Shown here: piece by piece, positions 33,297 to 42,166 of the stretch | Numbering within the stretch: the first letter of the stretch is position 1 | Layout: every line of letters begins with the position of its first letter | DNA from: Rugamonas sp. | Lineage (GTDB): Bacteria; Pseudomonadota; Gammaproteobacteria; Burkholderiales; Burkholderiaceae_D | Length of the DNA stretch: 45,699 nt | Direction: 5' to 3' | Assembly (NCBI RefSeq): GCF_025354735.1 | Contig: NZ_JANXMI010000311.1 | Location: 1 to 45,699 of the forward strand | Notes under the pieces: model-generated | What the model was told of the DNA's origin: nothing | Databases searched by the model: none | What the model saw: the letters and a program-made list of their open reading frames with translations, nothing else | Made by a program: the position numbers and the translations under genes

Positions 33297-33379
33297 CATC
33301 CCGCAGCAATCACCCCGCACGGCCACCGGCTTCCCACGCACACCAAATCATCCTTGCTTTTCACCCGGCCTGAGAATTA

Positions 33380-33399
33380 TACTGTATAAAAACACAGTA
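33380..33399 (+). promoter_or_regulatory. LexA box (SOS operator) of the imu operon
   Basis: TACTGTATAAAAACACAGTA contains CTGT-N8-ACAG exactly, with symmetrical TA flanks, the consensus for proteobacterial LexA. It lies 16 bases before the imuA ATG, so LexA would cover the promoter region and release it on DNA damage. Confidence 0.93.
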
Positions 33400-33414
33400 T
33401 AAGGTGACTCCGAC

Positions 33415-34155
33415 ATGCTTGCCCCGCCCCTCACTATTACCGCCGCCGCGCAAGCGGGAGCGCCAGCATTGCGGGATGTATGGCGGGCGAGTGAGCTTGC
33501 CGTTTCGCGGTCGACCACTTGCAGCACCGGCCATGGCGCGCTGGACGCCGAGCTGCCCAATGGCGGCTGGCCCAGGTCGGCGCTGGTGGAACTGCTGGTC
33601 CAGCAGCATGGCATCGGTGAAATGCAGCTGCTCAAGCCCGTGCTCGCTTCGCTATCCGGTCAACAGCGGGTGGCGCTGATCGGGCCGCCCTACCTGCCAC
33701 ACGCCATGGCATGTCGAGCCTGGCGCGTCAACGAACGCAACGTCCTGTGGCTGCGCCCGGCCAGCTCCGCCGACGCGCTGTGGGCCGCGGAACAGATACT
33801 GAAAAACGGCAGTTGCGGCGCCGTGGTGCTGTGGCAATCGAACGTCCGCGCCGAGTCGCTGCGGCGGCTGAATTTGGCGGCCCAGTCGACGGACACCTGG
33901 CTGTGGCTGGTGCGTCCGCTGGCGGCCGCCGCCGATGCCTCGCCGTCATCGCTGCGCCTGGCGCTGCGGCCCGCCTTGCGCGGCGTTGCCGTGGACATTG
34001 TGAAACGCCGGGGCCCTCACTGCGAGTCCCCCATTTTCGTTGCGCTCGCCGATATGCCTGCCGGCCGCGTGTTGGACCAAGACCATCATGAAACTCTTAT
34101 TCGTCGTCTACCTGCCATTGCTGCCGCTGGAAGCGTTGCGGCCGCGCTGGTCTGA
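33415..34155 (+). CDS. imuA: SOS mutagenesis accessory protein ImuA
   Basis: A 246-residue RecA/SulA-like protein that works with ImuB and DnaE2 in damage-induced translesion synthesis. It carries TGHGALDAELPNGGWPRSAL (the RecA-fold entry segment of this family, lacking a proper Walker A), LLVQQHGIGEMQLLKPVLAS, and FVALADMPAGRVLDQDH near the end. The start ATG 33415 has AAGGTGA upstream. The gene overlaps imuB by 68 bases and is headed by the LexA box. Confidence 0.92.
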   Translation: MLAPPLTITAAAQAGAPALRDVWRASELAVSRSTTCSTGHGALDAELPNGGWPRSALVELLVQQHGIGEMQLLKPVLASLSGQQRVALIGPPYLPHAMACRAWRVNERNVLWLRPASSADALWAAEQILKNGSCGAVVLWQSNVRAESLRRLNLAAQSTDTWLWLVRPLAAAADASPSSLRLALRPALRGVAVDIVKRRGPHCESPIFVALADMPAGRVLDQDHHETLIRRLPAIAAAGSVAAALV

Positions 34156-35557
34156 ACCCGGCCCCTACGCCGTCATCGACCAGGACCAGGTGATGACGAT
34201 GTCGGCCGGGGCTGCCCTCGGCGGCGTGCGTGCGGGCATGCGCAGCGGTGGCGTGTCCGCCGTGGCGCCGAACACCGTCATGCTTGAGCGCGCGCCGGAA
34301 AAAGAAGAGCTGGCGCTCGATGCCATCGCCTCGGCCTTGATGCAATACACGCCGGAGCTTACCTTTCAAAGCGACTTCTCCATCCTGCTCGATGTCAGCG
34401 CCAGCCTGACCCTGTTCCGGGGAGCGCACGCGCTGTGCTCGCGCGTGATGCGCACTATCGCGACACTGGGCTTCACCGCGCAACTGGGCGCCGCGCCTAG
34501 CGCCGAGGGAGCGTGGCTGCTGGCCCGAAGCGGGCGCAGCAAGGGCTTGCCGCTGCGCCGCCGCGTGCTGTCGATGACGAGCATGCGGCGGCGGCTGGCC
34601 CTGCTGCCTTGCGGACTCATGCCTGCGGCCGCGCCATTTCACGGCTGGCTGAACGACATCGGCGCCAGACGCATCGGTGCGTTGCGGCAGTTGCCGCGCG
34701 CGGGGCTGTTGCGGCGCACCAGCAAGGAACTGCTAACCACGCTGGACCGCGCCTTTGGCGAGGCGCCTGAAATGTTCGAGTGGATCAAGCCGCCACGCCG
34801 GTTCTCGGCCCGCATGGAGACCTTCGACCGCGTCGAGCATGCCGACGCGCTGCTCCATGGCGCGACCCGGCTCATCCTCCAACTGGTGGGCTGGCTGACC
34901 TCCCTCCAGCAAGCGGTTCGTGTGTTCACCTTCTACCTGGAGCACGAGCGCGGCCATGCGGCGGTGGCGCCGACCGCGCTTGAAATCATGCTCGCGGAAC
35001 CCGCATGGCACGAGGGCCATTTGATACGGCTGCTGAAAGAGCGCCTGGGCAAAGTGGCGCTGTCGGCGCCGGTCATCGCGCTGCGGCTTGAAGCCGTCAA
35101 AATCGAAGCGATGCTGCCGCCCAACGCATCGCTGTTTCCGCAGCCCGGCGGGTCACCGCAAGACTACCATCGCCTGCTCGAATTACTCACGGCCCGGCTG
35201 GGCCCTGAAAATGTACTGACACCGGCCGATGTGGACGATTGCCGTCCTGAAGTCTGTAATGCCTGGCTGCCCGCCACCGCCAAACGGCCCGCCACGCCAG
35301 TCGAGGAAATTCTGGGCGGCCGGCCGTTCTGGCTCTTGCCCAAGGCAATACCGCTGCTGATGCGCGACGAGCGCCCCTTCTATGGCAGCCCATTGAAAAT
35401 CGTGAGCGGCCCGGAGCGGCTGGAAGCGGGCTGGTGGAACGACCAGACCGTGGCGCGGGATTACTACGTCGCCCAAGGTAGCGACGCCAGCTGCTATTGG
35501 ATTTATCTTGAGCGCGTGAAAGACGCGCGCTGGTATCTGCATGGATTGTACGCCTGA
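34088..35557 (+). CDS. imuB: Y-family-like polymerase adaptor ImuB
   Basis: A 489-residue catalytically silent Y-family DNA polymerase homologue. In known cassettes it bridges DnaE2 to the beta clamp. ATG 34088 gives MKLLFVVYLPLLPLEALRPR, the expected ImuB opening. The palm (SDFSILLDVSASLTLFRGAH), the GLPLRRRVLSMTSMRRRLAL segment and the C-terminal domain (LEAGWWNDQTVARDYYVAQG) follow. The usual active-site acids of Pol IV/V are not conserved in the way needed for catalysis. It ends 2 bases before dnaE2. Confidence 0.93.
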   Translation: MKLLFVVYLPLLPLEALRPRWSEPGPYAVIDQDQVMTMSAGAALGGVRAGMRSGGVSAVAPNTVMLERAPEKEELALDAIASALMQYTPELTFQSDFSILLDVSASLTLFRGAHALCSRVMRTIATLGFTAQLGAAPSAEGAWLLARSGRSKGLPLRRRVLSMTSMRRRLALLPCGLMPAAAPFHGWLNDIGARRIGALRQLPRAGLLRRTSKELLTTLDRAFGEAPEMFEWIKPPRRFSARMETFDRVEHADALLHGATRLILQLVGWLTSLQQAVRVFTFYLEHERGHAAVAPTALEIMLAEPAWHEGHLIRLLKERLGKVALSAPVIALRLEAVKIEAMLPPNASLFPQPGGSPQDYHRLLELLTARLGPENVLTPADVDDCRPEVCNAWLPATAKRPATPVEEILGGRPFWLLPKAIPLLMRDERPFYGSPLKIVSGPERLEAGWWNDQTVARDYYVAQGSDASCYWIYLERVKDARWYLHGLYA

Positions 35558-35559
35558 GC

Positions 35560-38500
35560 ATGGCCACCCTTCCCCCACCAGCGCCGGTGTTACCCGACTA
35601 TGCGGAACTACAAACGTTCTCGCACTTCACGTTTCTGCGCGGCGCCTCGGCTCCCGAACAGCTGGTCCAGCGCGCCCACAGCCTGGGCTACAAGGCGCTC
35701 GCGATCACGGATGAGTGCTCCCTCGCCGGTGTGGTGAAAGCCCACATCGCGGCCAGGCAACTGGAGATCGACCTGATCATCGGGAGCCAGCTGACCATCA
35801 CGCCCGAAGACGGCAGCGCGCCGTTCAAGCTGATAATTCTGGCGATGAACAAGAACGGCTACGGCAATCTCAGCGAGCTCATCACCGTGGCGCGCATGCG
35901 CGCCGACAAAGGCACTTACCTGCTGCGCCCGCGCGACATCGCGACACCGGTCGGCGACCTGGCGCACCTGCGCGGCCTGCCCGACTGCCAGTTCATACTG
36001 GCGCCCCGCTATTGCGCCTCCCATGAAGCCGTCGCGCGCCAGGCGGCGTGGCTGGTTCAGCTGGCGCCCGGCCGGGCCCGCATCGCGCTCACGCTGCACC
36101 ACCGCGTGCGGGACGACAGCCACAGAACCCTGGTCAGCCGGATCGCCGATGAGTTCAGCCTGCCCGTGGTGGCCACCGGCGATGTGCGCATGCACCTGCG
36201 GTCCTGCAAACCCCTGCAGGACACGATGACGGCGATACGGCACGGCGTGCCGGTCGCGCAGTGCGGCTACAAGCTGGCCCCCAACGCGGAACAGCATTTG
36301 CGCTCGCGCGTCCGGCTCGGCAATCTGTATCCGCGCGAGGCGCTGGCTGAGTCGGTGCGGCTGGCGCGACTGTGCACCTTCTCGCTCGACGAGCTGAGCT
36401 ACGAATACCCGCACGAGCTGGTGCCGGAGGGGGAAACGGCGACCACATATTTGCGCCAGCAAGTCTACATCGGCGCGCACTGGCGCTATCGGCTCGGCAT
36501 CCCGGACCATGTGCAGGCGCTGCTCGAGCGCGAACTCGATCTCATCGCGGAACTGCGATATGAAGCCTATTTCCTGACCGTTTTTGACATCGTAAGGTTC
36601 GCCCGGTCGCAGCAGATCCTGTGTCAGGGACGCGGGTCGGCGGCCAACAGCGCGGTCTGCTATTGCCTCGGCGTCACGGAAGTCGACCCGGCGCGCGGCA
36701 CCTTGCTGTTCGAGCGGTTTTTGTCGAAAGAGCGCAATGAGCCGCCCGACATCGACATCGATTTCGAGCACCAGCGCCGCGAGGAGGTGCTCCAGTACGT
36801 CTATCAAAAATACGGGCGCATGCGCGCGGCCCTGACGGCGGTGGTCATTTCATACCGGCCGAAAAGTGTGCTGCGCGACGTCGGCAAGGCGCTGGGCGTG
36901 GACCTCGGCATCGTCGACAAGGTCGCCAAGGTATCGCATGGCTGGGGCGGCAAGTCGGACCTCCGGGAACGCCTGCTCGCTTGCGGCTTCGACCCCGACT
37001 CGGCCATCGCTGAAAAATGGGCCGCGCTGGCGGACATGCTGATGAGCTTTCCGCGCCACCTGTCCCAGCACCCGGGCGGATTCGTCATCTCGCACACCAA
37101 ACTTTCGCGCCTCGTTCCCATCGAAAACGCGGCCATGGCGGACCGTTCCATCGTGCAGTGGGACAAGGACGACCTCGATGCCGTGGGCTTGCTGAAAATC
37201 GACCTCCTCGCCCTGGGGATGCTGAGCTGCATCCGGCGCGCGCTGGACCTCGTTTCCGAGCAACGCGGGCAGCGCTTCGACCTTGGCGACGTCCCGGCCG
37301 AGGATGCGGCCACCTACGACATGATTTGCCAGGCCGATACCATCGGCGTTTTTCAGATTGAATCGCGGGCCCAGATGTCGATGCTGCCGCGCCTGCGTCC
37401 GCGCACGTTTTACGACCTCGTCATCGAAGTCGCCATCATCCGGCCCGGCCCCATCCAGGGCGGCATGATCCATCCCTACCTGCGCCGCCGCCAGGGCCTG
37501 GAGCCGGTGACCTATCCCAGTCCTGAAATTAAATCGGTCCTGGAGCGCACCCTGGGCATTCCGATTTTTCAGGAACAGGTCATGAGCATCGCGATGGTGG
37601 CGGCCGGATTCTCGGCCGGCAGGGCCGACGCCCTGCGCCGCGCGATGGCCGCATGGAAGCGCAAAGGCGGGCTCGGTCCGTTTGAGAGCGACCTGCTCGC
37701 GGGCATGACGGAGCGCGGCTACACCAGCGAATTTGCGACATCGATCATTGCGCAAATCAGGGGCTTCGCGGAATATGGGTTTCCCGAGTCGCATGCCGCC
37801 AGCTTCGCGCTGCTGGCCTATGCGTCGAGCTGGCTGAAATGCCACGAGCCAGCGGCGTTCCTGGCCGCGCTGCTGAACTCGCAGCCCATGGGCTTTTACT
37901 CGTGCTCCGCGCTGGTCCAGGACGCCCGCCGCCATGGCGTGGAGGTCAGGGCCGTCGATGTCGGCGTCAGCAATTGGGATGCATCGCTTGAACCTGTCGG
38001 TCCCGGCCTGCAAGCGGCGGTGCGGCTCGGCCTCAATACCGTCAAGGGCTTCGAGCAGGAGGCCGCGTGGCGCGTTGAAGAAGCGCGCGCCGTCCGGGCG
38101 TTCAGCGACACCACCGACCTGGCCGCCCGCGCCAGCCTGAACACCGCCCACCTGAACGCGCTGGCCAGCGCCAATGCCCTCGCATCGCTGTCGGGCAATC
38201 GCAGACAGGCATTGTGGCAAGCGGCGGTCTCCGTGCCGGAGCAGGGATTGCTGCGGGCCGCCACGGTGCTTGAAGATTTCGTGGAACTGGCCGCGCCCAC
38301 CGAGGCCGAAAACACGGTGGCCGATTATCGCCACCTCGGACTCACCCTCGGCCGCCACCCGCTGACCTACCTGCGCGAGCGCCTGTCGGCAATGCGCTTC
38401 ATTCCATCGGACGTGTTGCATGGCTTCGCGCACGGCCAGCTGGCCCGCGGCTGCGGCATCGTCACCGTGCGCCAGCGGCCGATGACGGCAAAAGGCGTGG

Positions 38501-38718
38501 TCTTCATCACCATCGAGGATGAGGCCGGCACCGTCAATGTCATCTGCTGGGCCAGCTTGGCGGAGCAGCAACGTCGCGAAGTGATGGGCGCCTCGCTGCT
38601 CGGCGTCTACGGCATCTGGCAGTCTGAAAACAATGTCCGGCATCTGATCGCAAAGCGGCTCGTGGACCTGAGCCATTTTCTGGGCGAGCTCGACACGCGC
38701 AGCCGGGATTTTCATTAA
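35560..38718 (+). CDS. dnaE2: Error-prone DNA polymerase III alpha subunit DnaE2 (ImuC)
   Basis: A 1052-residue polymerase of normal length for the family. The N-terminal PHP domain reads ELQTFSHFTFLRGASAPEQL; the polymerase palm shows EPPDIDIDFEHQRREEVLQY with the catalytic acids, HLSQHPGGFVISHTKLSRLV, and FQIESRAQMSMLPRLRPRTF, PIFQEQVMSIAMVAAGFSAG. The C-terminal OB fold has GIVTVRQRPMTAKGVVFITI. DnaE2 performs damage-induced translesion synthesis with ImuA and ImuB. The start ATG 35560 follows the imuB stop by 2 bases. Confidence 0.96.
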   Translation: MATLPPPAPVLPDYAELQTFSHFTFLRGASAPEQLVQRAHSLGYKALAITDECSLAGVVKAHIAARQLEIDLIIGSQLTITPEDGSAPFKLIILAMNKNGYGNLSELITVARMRADKGTYLLRPRDIATPVGDLAHLRGLPDCQFILAPRYCASHEAVARQAAWLVQLAPGRARIALTLHHRVRDDSHRTLVSRIADEFSLPVVATGDVRMHLRSCKPLQDTMTAIRHGVPVAQCGYKLAPNAEQHLRSRVRLGNLYPREALAESVRLARLCTFSLDELSYEYPHELVPEGETATTYLRQQVYIGAHWRYRLGIPDHVQALLERELDLIAELRYEAYFLTVFDIVRFARSQQILCQGRGSAANSAVCYCLGVTEVDPARGTLLFERFLSKERNEPPDIDIDFEHQRREEVLQYVYQKYGRMRAALTAVVISYRPKSVLRDVGKALGVDLGIVDKVAKVSHGWGGKSDLRERLLACGFDPDSAIAEKWAALADMLMSFPRHLSQHPGGFVISHTKLSRLVPIENAAMADRSIVQWDKDDLDAVGLLKIDLLALGMLSCIRRALDLVSEQRGQRFDLGDVPAEDAATYDMICQADTIGVFQIESRAQMSMLPRLRPRTFYDLVIEVAIIRPGPIQGGMIHPYLRRRQGLEPVTYPSPEIKSVLERTLGIPIFQEQVMSIAMVAAGFSAGRADALRRAMAAWKRKGGLGPFESDLLAGMTERGYTSEFATSIIAQIRGFAEYGFPESHAASFALLAYASSWLKCHEPAAFLAALLNSQPMGFYSCSALVQDARRHGVEVRAVDVGVSNWDASLEPVGPGLQAAVRLGLNTVKGFEQEAAWRVEEARAVRAFSDTTDLAARASLNTAHLNALASANALASLSGNRRQALWQAAVSVPEQGLLRAATVLEDFVELAAPTEAENTVADYRHLGLTLGRHPLTYLRERLSAMRFIPSDVLHGFAHGQLARGCGIVTVRQRPMTAKGVVFITIEDEAGTVNVICWASLAEQQRREVMGASLLGVYGIWQSENNVRHLIAKRLVDLSHFLGELDTRSRDFH

Positions 38719-38880
38719 GGGCGTTCGCGGCCAGGAGCGGAGGACTTTTATCACCCGACGAAGGGCAATCCGCCCGGCCTTCAGCCGTTCCGGCGCGCCG
38801 GAGCGCAGTCGATAAAAACGACACCAACGAATTAAAGCGGAATTTATCTTGCTTGCGGGTAATTCATCCGATAATATCGA

Positions 38881-38918
38881 TTTAATCAAATAATTTGATT
38901 AAATTGATTAAATCAATT
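38881..38918. repeat. Overlapping AT-only palindromes in an AT island
   Basis: TTTAATCAAAT (38881-38891) is the exact complement of ATTTGATTAAA (38893-38903) around one base, an 11-bp arm palindrome. Adjoining it, AATTGATT (38902-38909) pairs with AATCAATT (38911-38918) around one base. Almost pure A+T in a GC-rich genome, about 65 bases before the next start codon. Both share the TGATTAAA/TTTAATCA core. Likely a binding array for a regulator or nucleoid protein. A separate 14-bp GC palindrome (TCCGGCGCGCCGGA, 38789-38802) follows the dnaE2 stop and may help end its transcript. Confidence 0.8.
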
Positions 38919-38980
38919 ATTTCAATTATTCAACTGCCGGCACCGGCAGCTGCGTATCACCGCCACCAGGGGAGCATTCC

Positions 38981-40129
38981 GTGAAAATTTTACCCATCGC
39001 TTTCGCCTTCGCCACTACGATGTGGGCCTCGACGCATACGGCGCTGGCCGCTGATGCCGGGTCGTCCTTACACGTCAACCTGAGCGCCAGCAAAGTCGTC
39101 GCACGGCCAACGGCACGGAGTTGCTGCAGCCGGCGCCCACCTTGCGCGCCGGCGACGTCATCGAATTCCGGCCTACGGCACCTCGGGCCCTTACCTGCTG
39201 GGCAAACCGGGATTGGTCTCCAATAGCGAGCAGGTCGAGATCATCACGCGCGATCGCAACGAGCCCGCGGTCGTTTTGCAGACGCTGCGGCAAACCCGGT
39301 TCACCGATTACCAGATCGATAGCCGGACCGGGCGCCTGTGGCCAGCGTCGATGCCGATCTCAACCCGGTCTCGATACGGGTGACCTATGAAATCGACGCC
39401 GCCGGCGCCCGCTTTTGGGTCGATGCGCGCCGCTTGCTGGCGGCCGGTGGCGAATATCAGTTCGGCACCGGTGGGCGACTGTATGGCCGGCACGAATTGG
39501 TCTCCAGCCTGGGTTCCGATTCCGCGCCCGACGGCCAGCAGCGCCGCGACGCCACCGTGATCGGCCTCGATGCCGAGTATATGAAAAACGGCCGCAGCTT
39601 CAGCGAATACCGCGCCAGCGGCGCCGCCCAAGGTCGCGGCGCCGAGGCCGCGATAGGCTTGCGCAACCGCTGGAATCTGGCCCAAGGCCTGCGCATGGAC
39701 ACCACATTCGAGCGCGTCGAAGTCTTTTCCGGAGCCCATCAAAATCCATCGGCCGCCGTCACCGCCGCCCTTGCCTATACCCGCGATCCGCGCTGGAAGG
39801 GCACGGCAAGGATGGAATGGCGTGGCGGCCAGACCAGCGACAGCGGGCTCGCCACGCTGGGACTGGGCGTCAAGCTGAGCGAGAGGTGGACCTTGCTGGG
39901 CCGCAATCGCTATGCGTACAGCCGCAACAAAGCCCCTGGCGGCGGCGACAAGACCGATGAATGGCTGCAGGCCGGCATGGCCGCCTGCGGCGCGGTGCCG
40001 TCGGAGCTGAGCTGTCAGGTGCGGGTGCGGCCGGCGCCCGGCGCCAGCGGAGCGATCATCTGGACCTTGAACGGCCGGTTGCCGCCGGGCGCTTCGGGCA
40101 CCCTCAAATTCATGGCCGTGGTGCGATGA
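38981..40129 (+). pseudogene. Decayed outer-membrane/surface protein gene (DUF11-repeat, beta-barrel type)
   Basis: GTG 38981 after AGGGGAGC starts a good signal peptide (MKILPIAFAFATTMWASTHT) but its frame soon becomes nonsense. Recognisable protein then continues in other frames: ANGTELLQPAPTLRAGDVIE from 39106, AYGTSGPYLLGKPGLVSNSE and VEIITRDRNEPAVVLQTL from 39171, then DADLNPVSIRVTYEID onward from 39338 to a stop at 40129. That makes three frame changes. The last frame holds a porin-like barrel and, oddly, ends with GRLPPGASGTLKFMAVVR, which looks like a DUF11 domain usually found nearer the N-terminus. The intact relatives are large surface or cell-wall-anchored-like repeat proteins of many hundreds of residues, so pieces have been deleted and reordered. 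Almost certainly non-functional. Confidence 0.72.
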
Positions 40130-40288
40130 CGACCCGCTTCCATCGCCGGTTTTTGGCGAACCGGGCATCGGAACCGCCTGTTGAGCGCCACCGATCGATT
40201 CGTCGTTTGTCCATCCTGACGCCGGCCCCGCTTCCCGCCGTGCGCACCCGAGCCCAGCCTCGCCATCGAACCATGCAAGGAAATTGCC

Positions 40289-41895
40289 ATGTCTAATCGA
40301 CTCATGAATGTATTGCTCGTCTGCTTGCTGCTCGCCGCGCCGGCGCGCGCGGCCGATGCCGGCGCGCCCGTGATCTTCCATGGCAGCGTGCTCTTCACGG
40401 TGCGCGTTCCCTTCGGTCCATTCAGCGCCGAGCAACGCGCTCAAACGCTTCTTGCCCGATTGCTCAGGCTGGCGGAACCGGCTGAGGCGGACCACCGTCT
40501 TGTCATCGCGGCGGGCGACACGAGCACCGAGATCCTCGCCGGCGATACGGTCCTGATGGTGGTCACCGACGCGGATGCCGCGGCGGAGCAACGCCAGCGC
40601 GACGAGCTGGCCGCGGCCCGCGTGGAGATGTTGAACGGCGCACTCTTGGCGGCCCGTCTGACGCGCGGCAAGGAACACGTGATACTGGCCACCGTCCATG
40701 CGGCCCTGGCGACCATCGCCGTGATCGCCGTCCTGCTCTCGCTGCGCTTGGGACGGCGCTACCTGAGACGTCGCGTCGAAGCGTGGCGCAGCAGCGGCCG
40801 TCTGGCGCTGCGCCTGCAAAACGCCGAGCTCGTTTCCGGCCCGCGGATGGCGCTGACGATGGAACGCGGCATCGCCATCGGCAACGCCATCCTATGGTCG
40901 CTCGCTTACTACGCCTATCTCCTGGCCGTCTTCAGCTTCTTTCCGTCGACACGACAGTATGGGGCGCTGCTGCTGAACGCGGTTCTGGTCCCGTTCTTTC
41001 CCGCGTGGCGCGCGCTCGTCGACTATCTGCCCAACGTCGGTGTGATCGCTGTCGTCGTCCTTGTCGCCACCCTGCTGATTCGTTTGCTCCGTTTCATTTT
41101 CGATGCGCTCGGCCAGGGTTCCATGCGATTCGAAGGTTTTCATCCGGATTGGTCGGACACGAGCTACAAGATCGCGCGCTTCCTCATTGTCGCGTTTGCG
41201 GCGGTGGTGATATTTCCCTACTTGCCGGGCGCCGGATCGCCGGCCTTCCAAGCCATCTCGATTTTTCTCGGCGTCCTGTTTTCCTTCGGTTCCGGCGCGG
41301 CCATCTCCAACATCATCGCCGGCGTGGTGCTGACCTACACCCGCGCCTTCAGCGTCGGCGACCGGTGCGCATCAATGACACCGAAGGCGATGTGCTCGCC
41401 AAGACGCTCATCGCGACCCACATCCGCACCATCAAGAACGTGGTGGTCACGGTGCCCAACGCCATCATGCTGGGCAACCACATGATCAACTACAGCACCG
41501 AGGCGGCCGAACGCGGATTGATCTTGCCGACCACGGTGACGATAGGGTACGACGTGCCGTGGCGCAAGGTGCACGCACTGCTGCCCGATGCCGCGCGCGA
41601 CACCCGGCTGGTGCTGCCGGATCCCGCGCCCTATGTCTTCCAGTTGAGCCTGGACGATTTTTACGTGTCCTACCAATTGAACGTCGTCACCCGCCACGCG
41701 CAGCGCAAGAGCGCCATTTATTCCGATCTGCATCAACATATACAGGATCGCTTTCATGCCGCGGGGGTCGAAATCCTGTCGCCCCACTATACCGCTCTGC
41801 GCGACGGCAATGCGCTTGCCATACCGGCCGAGCACCTCGCCGCCGATTACACGGCACCGGCGTTCCGCGTGCGCGCCGGCGACTTCTCCGCCTAG
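40289..41895 (+). pseudogene. MscS-family mechanosensitive channel with a one-base frameshift
   Basis: ATG 40289 (AAGGAAA upstream) opens with a signal peptide and reads in one frame to LTYTRAFSVGDR, then the frame turns to CASMTPKAMC. The adjacent frame continues RINDTEGDVLAKTLIATHIR, NVVVTVPNAIMLGNHMINYS and a C-terminal beta domain to a stop at 41895. The family expects SVGDRVRINDTEG, restored by adding one G at about 41364-41366 (GACCGGTGCGC for GACCGGGTGCGC). Membrane helices at about residues 130-155, 195-215, 235-270 and the pore helix (ISIFLGVLFSFGSGAAISNI) precede the shift. Either a true recent pseudogene or a base-calling loss in a G run. Confidence 0.85.
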
Positions 41896-42166
41896 TGCGC
41901 GCGGACGGCGCGGCGGCGGCGACGAGCTCGGCAGCGTCGAAGTTGCGCGCCTGGCCAAGGGCCCGGGCCGCGGCGAGCGCCGCCCGTCCGCCGCGCCGCA
42001 TTTGGCGCAGCCCCGGTGGCGGGGTGGACGGCCGTCCCGCGCACCGTCCGGCGCGGCCGGCGTCACGATGTTGTTGTGAAAATGAAAATTTTGGCGCAAT
42101 ATCCTGTCGTATGCAATGCAAAGAGCGACAGCTCCTATCGATTTGCAAGCCTATACGGGAGAATAG

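Noticed and set aside
41896..42166. A gene or terminator in the gap before the hybrid kinase
   Set aside because: Open frames here are extensions of the channel frame or GC-rich nonsense; short GC hairpins lack U-runs, and no good promoter hexamers were found.
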